Source: an uncultured Rhodospirillales bacterium (lineage in GTDB: Bacteria; Pseudomonadota; Alphaproteobacteria; Acetobacterales; Acetobacteraceae). From it: a DNA stretch of 11,159 bases. The position numbers and the translations under genes are program-made. A model generated the notes under the pieces. It made no database searches. It saw only the letters and a program-made list of their open reading frames with translations, and was not told where the DNA came from. Of the stretch, positions 1 through 5,796 are shown one piece after another (within the stretch, counting starts at the first letter, position 1; each line of letters begins with the position of its first letter). The stretch is from assembly GCA_903928045.1 (NCBI GenBank), contig CAIYPH010000808.1, positions 1 to 11,159 on the forward strand, written 5' to 3'.

Positions 1-72
1 CCTCTTAAACGGATGGGGTCTGGGGGATCATCCCCCAGCGGGGTCAAGGGGCAGCGCCCCTTGCCTTTCTTA
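1..72 (-). terminator. GC-rich double-hairpin repeat after the DUF1127 gene
   Basis: This stretch holds two perfect stem-loops. At 20-38 the arms CTGGGGG and CCCCCAG flank ATCAT. At 46-62 the arms AAGGGGC and GCCCCTT flank AGC. The same element, inverted, lies at 9750-9821, including the flanking CCTCTTAAACGG (1-12 here, its complement at 9810-9821). In both places it directly follows a stop codon on the strand being read, so it probably terminates transcription or stabilises the 3' end; here it follows the minus-strand gene ending at 86. It lacks a clear U-run, so a classic intrinsic terminator is not certain. The window edge may cut the element. Confidence 0.7.
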
Positions 73-85
73 CCAACAGCCCAAC

Positions 86-325
86 TCAGCGGCGGCGCCA
101 GGCCGCCAGGGTCCACGGTGCCGCGCGCAGCTGGAACTCGGCTTGGGCGGGGGAGATTCCGAGGTCCGCGAGCATGCGGGGGTCCGCGTCGGCGAGGTCG
201 CGCCGGGTGCGCAGGATGCGGCGCCACAGGGTGAGTGTGGCCCAGGCATGGGCGATCGCGGTGCGGATCGAGGTGATGGCGGGGGCGGCCGGAGCGAGGC
301 CGGCCCGCAGGTGGATGCTGTGCAT
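86..325 (-). CDS. DUF1127 domain small protein
   Basis: This encodes an 80-residue protein. Its second half has the DUF1127 pattern: a basic stretch (WRRILRTRRDLADADPRML) followed by LADLGISPAQAEF, then a short Trp/Arg tail ending in WRRR. DUF1127 proteins are short, Arg-rich and mostly uncharacterised; some alphaproteobacterial members bind RNA or affect phosphate, carbon and stress responses, but that role is not shown here. The frame stays open upstream to 415. I choose the ATG at 323-325 because AGAGGA (333-338) lies 7 nt before it and because the upstream residues look unlike the family. The gene is divergent from the LysR-type gene, a usual arrangement for a LysR target. A GC-rich double hairpin follows the stop. 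Confidence 0.85.
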   Translation of the reverse strand: MHSIHLRAGLAPAAPAITSIRTAIAHAWATLTLWRRILRTRRDLADADPRMLADLGISPAQAEFQLRAAPWTLAAWRRR

Positions 326-332
326 GTCCAGG

Positions 333-338
333 TCCTCT
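333..338 (-). promoter_or_regulatory. Ribosome binding site fixing the DUF1127 start
   Basis: On the minus strand AGAGGA lies 7 nt upstream of the ATG at 323-325. It is the only good Shine-Dalgarno sequence in the open frame and supports the 80-residue product over the longer one starting at 415. Confidence 0.65.
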
Positions 339-401
339 TGGGCTGGGGGTTTCGATGAGCCGGATATGGGGCTGCGATCGGAATCAGTAAAATGAATTGC
401 C

Positions 402-418
402 CTGATCCAGAACATCAG
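402..418. promoter_or_regulatory. Inverted repeat between divergent DUF1127 and lysR-type genes
   Basis: CTGAT and ATCAG form perfect 5-bp arms around a 7-nt spacer, a few bases before the LysR-type start at 427 and upstream of the DUF1127 gene. Size and place suit an autoregulatory LysR operator. The T-N11-A core is not exact: the nearest pairing is T-N13-A. A weak minus-strand promoter for DUF1127, TTTACT with 17 nt to CATATC, can be drawn in the same interval. Both are tentative. Confidence 0.3.
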
Positions 419-426
419 ATATCTTG

Positions 427-1329
427 ATGCCCATGCTCCCCACCGGCCTCGATCCTGACCTGCTGCGCAGCTTCGCCTACATCGCCGAGGAAGGCAGCTT
501 CACGCGCGCCGCCGAACGGGTCGGGCGCAGCCAGTCGGCGGTCTCTATGCAGATGCAGCGGCTGGAGGGGCTGTTGGGGGAGAAGCTGTTTTCCCGCGGC
601 AAGGGCGGCCAGGTGCAGCTGACCTCGCAGGGCCGCTTCCTGCTGGAGCGCGCCCGCACCCTGCTGGCGCTGAACGACGAAATCTGGAGCGCCTTCCGCG
701 CCCCGCAGCTACAGGGCTTCGTCCGCCTCGGCTCGCCTGACGACTACGCGCTGCGCTATCTGCCGCCCATCCTCAAGCGCTTCGCCGACACGCATCCCGG
801 CGTCGATGTGGAGGTGACCTGCCTGCCCTCAAGCGAACTGATCGAGCATCTCCGCGACGGCAGCATCGATCTCAGCCTGATTTCCGAGGGGCATGACATC
901 GCCGGCTGGCCGCGGCAGGAGCTATGGCGCGGCCAACTCGCCTGGGTCACCTCCGAGCGCCACGCGCCGCATCGGCTGAACCCACTGCCGGTCGCCCTCG
1001 CCCGCGCCGGCTGCTCCTGGCGCGAGGCGGCGATCGGGGCGCTCGACAAGGCCGGCATGCGCTACCGCGTCGCCTACAACTCCGCCAGCCAAACCGGAAC
1101 ACAGGCCCCGGTGCTCGCCGGCCTCGCCGTCACCGTCGCCGCCGATTCCTGGCTGCCGGACGGCCTGCGCCGCATGCGCCCGGACGAAGGACTGCCCCCC
1201 CTGCCCGACTTCGCCATCCTACTGATGAAAAGCCGCACGCCGACCCAGCCAGTGACCGACGTGCTGGCCACCCATATCGCCGAGCATTTCCGCCAGGAGA
1301 ACCAGAGGCAGGATCGAAGGGCGGCTTAA
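427..1329 (+). CDS. LysR-family transcriptional regulator
   Basis: This 300-residue DNA-binding regulator has the usual LysR length. The N-terminal winged helix-turn-helix covers about residues 8-67: LLRSFAYIAEEGSFTRAAER, then SQSAVSMQMQRLE and LTSQGRFLLERA are textbook family motifs. The remainder, about 90-290, is the periplasmic-binding-like effector domain, with FVRLGSPDDYA opening its first lobe. Start choice is open: TTG at 424, ATG at 427 and ATG at 433 are all in frame, none with a clear Shine-Dalgarno sequence; I take 427. The gene is divergent from DUF1127, with a small inverted repeat between them, and convergent to the MaoC-UbiD pair. The effector cannot be read from sequence. Its target may be DUF1127, itself, or the decarboxylase pair. 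Confidence 0.93.
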   Translation: MPMLPTGLDPDLLRSFAYIAEEGSFTRAAERVGRSQSAVSMQMQRLEGLLGEKLFSRGKGGQVQLTSQGRFLLERARTLLALNDEIWSAFRAPQLQGFVRLGSPDDYALRYLPPILKRFADTHPGVDVEVTCLPSSELIEHLRDGSIDLSLISEGHDIAGWPRQELWRGQLAWVTSERHAPHRLNPLPVALARAGCSWREAAIGALDKAGMRYRVAYNSASQTGTQAPVLAGLAVTVAADSWLPDGLRRMRPDEGLPPLPDFAILLMKSRTPTQPVTDVLATHIAEHFRQENQRQDRRAA

Positions 1330-1335
1330 GGAAGG

Positions 1336-1376
1336 GCTTCTTTTTTGAAAAAAAGAAGCAAAAAACTTTTATCCGT
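1336..1376 (+). terminator. AT-rich hairpin element after the lysR-type gene
   Basis: Six bases after the LysR stop, GCTTCTTTTTT and AAAAAAGAAGC form perfect 11-bp arms around a 2-nt centre, followed by AAAAAACTTTTATCCGTTTG. The tail recurs at the right window edge (11131-11159, inverted). A related hairpin lies at 1471-1506, inverted. Each clear copy follows, or would follow, a gene end on its own strand, so a terminator or 3'-end role is likely. Between the two facing copies, 1377-1470, I see no gene. Confidence 0.65.
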
Positions 1377-1470
1377 TTGTATCTCGCCCTCCAGCCGCAG
1401 GGGTGAGGCGAAGCCATAAATTATTGCTTCGCGCGCCGCCATGTCTGACAAGCTGCCGGCCCAAACGTGT

Positions 1471-1506
1471 CAAGTTTTTTTGCTTCTTTTTGTTCACAAA
1501 AAGAAG
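1471..1506 (-). terminator. AT-rich hairpin element after the ubiD-type gene
   Basis: Read on the minus strand, CTTCTTTTTGT and ACAAAAAGAAG (1483-1506 on the plus strand) are perfect 11-bp arms around 2 nt, followed by CAAAAAAACTTG. It starts 4 nt after the decarboxylase stop codon. It belongs to the same family as 1336-1376 in inverted orientation, and the tails of the two copies (1355-1368 and 1472-1486) can pair with each other. Confidence 0.65.
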
Positions 1507-1510
1507 ACGC

Positions 1511-2818
1511 TTAACTGAGATAATCCTTCAGATTGATTCCAGAAACCCCCGGAATCCGCTTGCGGATAAACTCCTCCTTCCGCCCGAACGGCACGGTCGC
1601 GTCGATGCCGAGGCGGCCGAAATAGTCTTTCTTCGGGTCGCGGTAGAAGCCGGGGATATCGGGGATCACCAGTGCGCGGGTATCGGCGCGGCCGCGGGTG
1701 AGGTAGGCCCACCAGACGTCGTTGAAGTCGTTGATATCAACGTCTTCGTCCACCACGAACACGGTTTTGGACCAGTCATGGTTGGCGCCCATGGCGGTCA
1801 GCATAACCTGGCGGGCGTGGCCTTCGTAGGTTTGCTCGATCTGCACCACGGTGCTCATCACCGTCGGCGCGCAGGAGACGTCGATGATGCCGCGCAGGCT
1901 GGCGGCCTTGAGCGCCTGGTAGACGCGGGTGGCGACGGCGAGTTCGAGCAGGCGCATATCCTCGGGCGAGCCGCAGATGAGGCCGTGGAACCAGGCGTCG
2001 CGGCGGCCGATGACGGCGCTGACCTCGAACACGTGGTTGTCGCCGACGGGCACGTAGAAGCCCATGAATTCGCCGAAGGGGCCTTCGGGGCGGCGGATAT
2101 TGGGCAGGATATGGCCCTCGATCACCACCTCGGTATCGGCCGGTACGTCGAGCGGCACGGTCCGGCAGCGGCGCAGGCGGAGCGCGCTGCCCTGGATGCG
2201 GCCGGCGACCTCCATCTCGCTTTCGTCGTAGGCGATCGGCGCAGCGGCGGCGAGCACGAGGGAGGGTGGCGGGCCGAGCAGGATGGCGGCCGGCACTTTC
2301 TCGCCGCGCGCCTCGGCCTTCAGCTGATACTGCGCGAGGTGGTGCGAGGCGCCGAGGCGGATGCGCAGTTCGGTGTCGGAGATGATTTGCGCGCGGTGGA
2401 AGGAGAGGTTGGGCACCCCGGTATCCGGCTCATTGGCGAGGAACACGCCGGCGGTGAGGTAGGGCCCGCCATCGCGCTCGAAATAGGTGAGCTGCGGCAG
2501 GTCGGTGAGCTTCATCTCCACCAGTCCCGCGGGCTCGGGCACGTGGATCGGCGCGATGACGGGGGTGGCCATCATCTCCACCCAGTGTTTGCAGAAACTG
2601 TCACCGCCGCCGATCATCTCCTGCAGGCGGGCACGGCTGCCGAACACGTTGGTCATCACCGGGTGGGCGGAGCCGGCGACGCGGCGGAACAGCAGCGGCG
2701 CGTCGCTCTCTTTCTGCGAGCGGGCGGTGACGGCGGCGAGCTCATGCTGGCCGGAGACTTCGCGCTCCACCACCCGCACGCGGCCCTGCGCGAGCAGTGA
2801 CTCCATATAAGCGCGCAT
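1511..2818 (-). CDS. UbiD-family prenyl-FMN decarboxylase
   Basis: This 435-residue protein belongs to the UbiD family of cytosolic enzymes that use prenylated FMN to add or remove carboxyl groups on aromatic or alpha,beta-unsaturated acids. The catalytic Glu-Arg-Glu set seems present: R142 in NLSFHRAQII, then E245 and E250 in RRPEGPFGEF, which matches the EGPFGE of fungal Fdc1 (E277/E282). The C-terminal half has VVDEDVDINDFNDVWWA, a common family motif. The ATG at 2816-2818 lies 1 nt after the hydratase stop, with GGAGA about 10 nt upstream, so translation is probably coupled. No UbiX-type prenyltransferase is visible here, so prenyl-FMN would come from elsewhere. The substrate is unknown; the hydratase partner suggests a catabolic acid pathway rather than ubiquinone synthesis. 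It is somewhat shorter than typical UbiD (about 490 residues). Confidence 0.92.
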   Translation of the reverse strand: MRAYMESLLAQGRVRVVEREVSGQHELAAVTARSQKESDAPLLFRRVAGSAHPVMTNVFGSRARLQEMIGGGDSFCKHWVEMMATPVIAPIHVPEPAGLVEMKLTDLPQLTYFERDGGPYLTAGVFLANEPDTGVPNLSFHRAQIISDTELRIRLGASHHLAQYQLKAEARGEKVPAAILLGPPPSLVLAAAAPIAYDESEMEVAGRIQGSALRLRRCRTVPLDVPADTEVVIEGHILPNIRRPEGPFGEFMGFYVPVGDNHVFEVSAVIGRRDAWFHGLICGSPEDMRLLELAVATRVYQALKAASLRGIIDVSCAPTVMSTVVQIEQTYEGHARQVMLTAMGANHDWSKTVFVVDEDVDINDFNDVWWAYLTRGRADTRALVIPDIPGFYRDPKKDYFGRLGIDATVPFGRKEEFIRKRIPGVSGINLKDYLS

Positions 2819-2819
2819 C

Positions 2820-3281
2820 TCAGCGGGTCTCCGGGTTGCGCAGCACCATCACCATGCCGCGGGAGGACATCACCACCTCGCCCTTCTGGTTGAGCGTCTC
2901 GGTGACGGAGCGCACGATTCCACGATCGAGCTTGGAGCGCGACGGGATGGTCTCGGTGACGGTGATGCGCACGCGCAGCCGGTCCCCGGGGCGAACGGGG
3001 ACGATCCAGCGCAGGTCGTCGAGCCCCGGCGAGCCCATGAAGCTGCCGGGCGAGATGTAGTGGTCCACCATGAGGCGCATCACCACCGAGCCGGTGTGCC
3101 AGCCCGAGGCGATGATGCCGCCGAACATGGTGGCTTTGGCGGCCTCACGGTCGATGTGGAAGGGCTGCGGGTCGTATTCCCGGGCGAAGGCGATGATGGC
3201 CTCCTCGGTCATCAGATGGTCGCCGAATTCGGCGGTGTCGCCGGGCTTGATGTCATCGAACCAGCGGGTCGAAGGCGGCAT
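2820..3281 (-). CDS. MaoC-like (R)-specific enoyl hydratase
   Basis: This 153-residue single hot-dog-fold protein is of the MaoC/R-hydratase type, which adds water to an enoyl thioester or removes it. The hydratase signature is at residues 34-63: REYDPQPFHID with D37 and H42 (the Asp-x4-His catalytic pair of PhaJ-like enzymes), then MFGGIIASGWHT. The length fits the single-domain family. The start at 3281 is fixed by AGGAG (3289-3293) 7 nt upstream. It is the first gene of a two-gene unit with the UbiD-type decarboxylase, one base apart, suggesting consecutive steps on related acids or CoA esters. A small inverted repeat lies in its leader. The substrate is not predictable; a mesaconyl- or 2-enoyl-CoA hydratase is possible. 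Confidence 0.9.
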   Translation of the reverse strand: MPPSTRWFDDIKPGDTAEFGDHLMTEEAIIAFAREYDPQPFHIDREAAKATMFGGIIASGWHTGSVVMRLMVDHYISPGSFMGSPGLDDLRWIVPVRPGDRLRVRITVTETIPSRSKLDRGIVRSVTETLNQKGEVVMSSRGMVMVLRNPETR

Positions 3282-3313
3282 GCGGAAGCTCCTGGAGGGT
3301 CGGGTTTACGGCC

Positions 3314-3349
3314 GTGAACTGCTCATTGGAGGACACCTGGTCCGTTCAC
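3314..3349 (-). other. Inverted repeat in the hydratase leader or promoter
   Basis: GTGAAC (3314-3319) and GTTCAC (3344-3349) are perfect 6-bp arms. Inside them GGAC (3331-3334) and GTCC (3340-3343) form a second pair around 5 nt, contiguous with the outer arm on one side. It lies 33-68 nt upstream of the hydratase start, so it could be an operator or a leader hairpin. I found no convincing -35/-10 pair for this gene. Confidence 0.3.
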
Positions 3350-3442
3350 AAATATGTACCTTTTGAATACTGGCACGGCGATCAGGCTGTGGTAAGACAA
3401 CGTCGTTCCTGGTCAACGGGTTGCACTGCGGTGGATTGAACG

Positions 3443-3463
3443 CACGTGGCATCATGCCATGTG
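3443..3463. promoter_or_regulatory. 21-bp near-palindrome upstream of the glycan gene run
   Basis: The 10-nt arms CACGTGGCAT and ATGCCATGTG flank a central C; 9 of 10 positions pair, with one G/T mismatch at 3446/3460. It lies about 55 nt upstream of the likely first start (3519) and is more extended than expected by chance in such a short interval. A dimeric regulator site is the simplest reading; a hairpin in the 5' leader is the alternative. I see no strong promoter beside it: TGGCAC (3371-3376) with 16 nt to TAAGAC (3393-3398) preceded by TG is weak. Confidence 0.45.
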
Positions 3464-3518
3464 AACCGCGTGTTGCCCCTGGCCGGAACACGTGAAAGTA
3501 GGGGGACTATTGGCCATC

Positions 3519-3974
3519 ATGTCAGGAACGAACGACTCAACCGGGGCAGACCTGCAACTGCCGATCTACGGCTCACTGCTAGACCGCAAGATGGTGGTTC
3601 CCTCCACCCGAACGGGATATGTGGCGGTCGATCAATTCTTGTTTTTCGAGCTGATGGCCCGTCGTCTCGTCGATGTTCCGGTTGACGAGGCATGGTATTT
3701 AAAGACCTATCCGGACATCAAGGAAGCGATCACCGCCGGAGCGGTGCAGAGCGCGAAGCACCACTACGCCCGTTTCGGCTATTTCGAGCATCGGATGCCG
3801 CGCAACATCGTGGTCGACCCCATATGGTACCTTGAGGCGCACCCCGATGTCGGCGATGCCATCAACAAGAAGGTCTACGTGTCACCGCAGGAGCATTACG
3901 AGATCGCCGGCTTCCGTGAGGGGCGCCTCCCCTACGCCGGGTTCGACCTGTTCAGCGATGGCGACATGCCCTGA
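3519..3974 (+). CDS. Small protein with two glycosyltransferase-associated repeat modules
   Basis: This is a 151-residue protein without a named family that I recognise. Residues 55-94 and 99-138 are two copies of a 40-residue module with the pattern (V/F)D-x2-(W/G)YL-x3-PD(I/V)-x3-(A/S)I, then HY-x3-G(F/Y)-x-E-x-R. A third copy sits at residues 43-82 of the glycosyltransferase encoded next. Such modules recur near or inside glycosyltransferases of alphaproteobacteria; their role is unknown to me, and docking or scaffolding is inference. There is no signal peptide or membrane segment. The start is uncertain: GTG at 3492 gives 160 residues, while ATG at 3519 follows GGGGGA (3501-3506) at a long 12-nt spacing. 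It is first in the glycan gene run, 115 nt before the next gene, in a gap with no other feature. Confidence 0.75.
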   Translation: MSGTNDSTGADLQLPIYGSLLDRKMVVPSTRTGYVAVDQFLFFELMARRLVDVPVDEAWYLKTYPDIKEAITAGAVQSAKHHYARFGYFEHRMPRNIVVDPIWYLEAHPDVGDAINKKVYVSPQEHYEIAGFREGRLPYAGFDLFSDGDMP

Positions 3975-4089
3975 GCGTGAGTCGGTTTTCCTGGGGCTGG
4001 GCGCTTTACGCTCTGAAGGTTACGGCGTCGCGTGCCGGATGCGCTGACGGATCGGTCACGCTGATGGTCGCGGTGAGAGGGGTTGCAGG

Positions 4090-5793
4090 ATGAGCGATGA
4101 AGTCGCGCGGATCTTATCGGAAGGCATCTTTGACGACGAGGACGAGGCACCGCCGGAACCCATTGCGGTCGAGGCCGACCTCCCGCTCGATGACTCCATG
4201 GATGAGGCGGAATTCGACGAAGCCGGCTATCTCCGCCTGAACCCTGACGTTGCCGCCTCCATCGGGCGCGGCGAGTTCCGCAGCGGTTACCAGCACTATG
4301 TGCTGCACGGCTTCCGCGAGGGGCGCGAAGTGCCGGGTGGCGACAACGGGCCGCGCAACCGCTTGCTGCGCCCGATCGCCACCGCGATGCCGGAATCCGC
4401 GCCGGAAACCGATCCAGCATTCAACGTCGAGGCCGTGCTGGCCTCGACCACGGGCGCCATCTTCATCGTCGGCTGGGTAGACGACACCGCCTCGCCGCTG
4501 GAAACGCTGCGGATCGGCAGCACGAAATGGCGCATCCTGCTGGACAGCGCGAGCGTCATCCGCATCCGGCGCGGCGACGTGGAAAACGCGCTCGGGCGGC
4601 CGATCGTACATTGCTTCGGCTTCATCGGCTTCGTCTTTACCGACAAGAAGCTGGACCTCACCGGCAACGTCGTGGTCCAGGGTAATTTCGCCAATGGCCG
4701 GCACGTGCTGTCCCAGGTGCCATGCCGTCCGGTGATCGAGACGGAGCTGCGCAACATCCTGCTCACCCGGCTCGCCGACGCTGATTTCCATGGCAATCCC
4801 GGCGTCGAGCGGGTCGCCTGCCTCGATGGCGGCATGGGCGACCAGATCGTCGCCTTCAACCGCGCGATCACCCGCCGCCTGGTCGCCACCCCCTACTGGG
4901 AGCGCTTCGGGCCGAGCGGCCGCCGGCTGCGCGGTTCCATCGTGGTGGCGCTGTACGGCAAGGCGGAATACCTGCACGCCCAAAATGCGCTCTATTCCGG
5001 CCTGCCGGGGATCGAGGATTACGAGTTCATCTACGTCTCCAACAGCCCCGAGCTGGGCGAGACCTTGATGCGCGAGGCGAAGATCGGCAGCTACATCTAT
5101 GACATCGCGCAGACCGTGATGGTGCTGCCCGGCAATGCCGGCTTCAGCGCCGCCAACAACATCGCCCTCCGCGCCGCCCGCAGCGACCGCATCATCAACG
5201 TCAACCCCGACGTCTTCCCGCGGGACCCCGCCTGGGCCGCCAAACACACCGCCCTGATCGACAGCGGCGAAGAGGGCACACGGCTGTTCGGCGTGCCACT
5301 GTACTATGACGACGGCTCGCTGATGCATGGCGGCATGTATTTCGAGGCCGACGAAGCCATCTCCGTCATCGATGACGGATTCACCCGCCGGCGCATGCTG
5401 CGGGTGGAACACTACGGCAAGGGCGCCCCGCCGGACGGCACCCCCTACGTCCTGCCGCGGCCCGTGCCGGCGGTGACCGGCGCGTTCATCTCCTCGGAAC
5501 GTGCCTGGTTCGAGAGGCTCGGCGGCTTCTCCGAGGATTTCGTCTTCGGGCACTACGAAGATGCCGATCTCTGCCTCAAAAGCCTCGATGAGGGCGTTCC
5601 CGCCTGGCTGAAGGACATCCGCCTGTGGCACTTCGAGGGCAAGGGCTCCACCCGCCTGCCGCCGCACGAAGGCGGCTCAATCGTCAACCGCTGGCTGTTC
5701 TCGCGCCGCTGGGACGACATGCTTGCCCGTGACATGCTCGGCGCCGCCCCGGCCAACCCGTACTTCCGGACCGGCGCGGCCGAGGGAATCTGA
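4090..5793 (+). CDS. Family 2 glycosyltransferase with N-terminal repeat module
   Basis: This 567-residue cytosolic protein probably transfers a sugar from a nucleotide-sugar to a growing glycan. Residues 1-40 are acidic. Residues 43-82 are one copy of the module found twice in the upstream protein. About 112-215 is a beta-rich region with IVGWVDD, resembling accessory domains seen in such clusters. About 282-540 is a GT-A catalytic domain: PGNAGFSAANNIALRAA, then INVNPDVFPRD (the DXD-like position is NPD, 372-374), and a rhamnosyltransferase-like end with AVTGAFISSERAWFERLGGF and HYEDADLCLK, where E490-D491 is the ED motif. The start has GAGAGGGG (4075-4082) 7 nt upstream. Its stop is 3 nt before the next glycosyltransferase, so the two are coupled. 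Sugar and linkage are unknown. Confidence 0.88.
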   Translation: MSDEVARILSEGIFDDEDEAPPEPIAVEADLPLDDSMDEAEFDEAGYLRLNPDVAASIGRGEFRSGYQHYVLHGFREGREVPGGDNGPRNRLLRPIATAMPESAPETDPAFNVEAVLASTTGAIFIVGWVDDTASPLETLRIGSTKWRILLDSASVIRIRRGDVENALGRPIVHCFGFIGFVFTDKKLDLTGNVVVQGNFANGRHVLSQVPCRPVIETELRNILLTRLADADFHGNPGVERVACLDGGMGDQIVAFNRAITRRLVATPYWERFGPSGRRLRGSIVVALYGKAEYLHAQNALYSGLPGIEDYEFIYVSNSPELGETLMREAKIGSYIYDIAQTVMVLPGNAGFSAANNIALRAARSDRIINVNPDVFPRDPAWAAKHTALIDSGEEGTRLFGVPLYYDDGSLMHGGMYFEADEAISVIDDGFTRRRMLRVEHYGKGAPPDGTPYVLPRPVPAVTGAFISSERAWFERLGGFSEDFVFGHYEDADLCLKSLDEGVPAWLKDIRLWHFEGKGSTRLPPHEGGSIVNRWLFSRRWDDMLARDMLGAAPANPYFRTGAAEGI

Positions 5794-5796
5794 TCC

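Noticed and set aside
1403..2800. Plus-strand open frame of 465 codons opposite the decarboxylase
   Set aside because: It is His/Asp/Gly/Ala-rich and runs through the terminator hairpins; the minus strand encodes the complete UbiD motif set.
3371..3388. Sigma-54-like TGGCACG
   Set aside because: The required GC-containing -12 element at the right spacing is absent.
3306..3491. Minus-strand 61-codon frame before the glycan genes
   Set aside because: No ribosome binding site, no family signal, and it overlaps the hydratase leader and the near-palindrome.
4114..5667. Long minus-strand open frame of 517 codons opposite the family 2 glycosyltransferase
   Set aside because: It is the mirror of a GC-rich gene whose plus-strand product has clear family motifs. 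The minus product is Ala/Gly/Asp/Val-rich without recognisable motifs.
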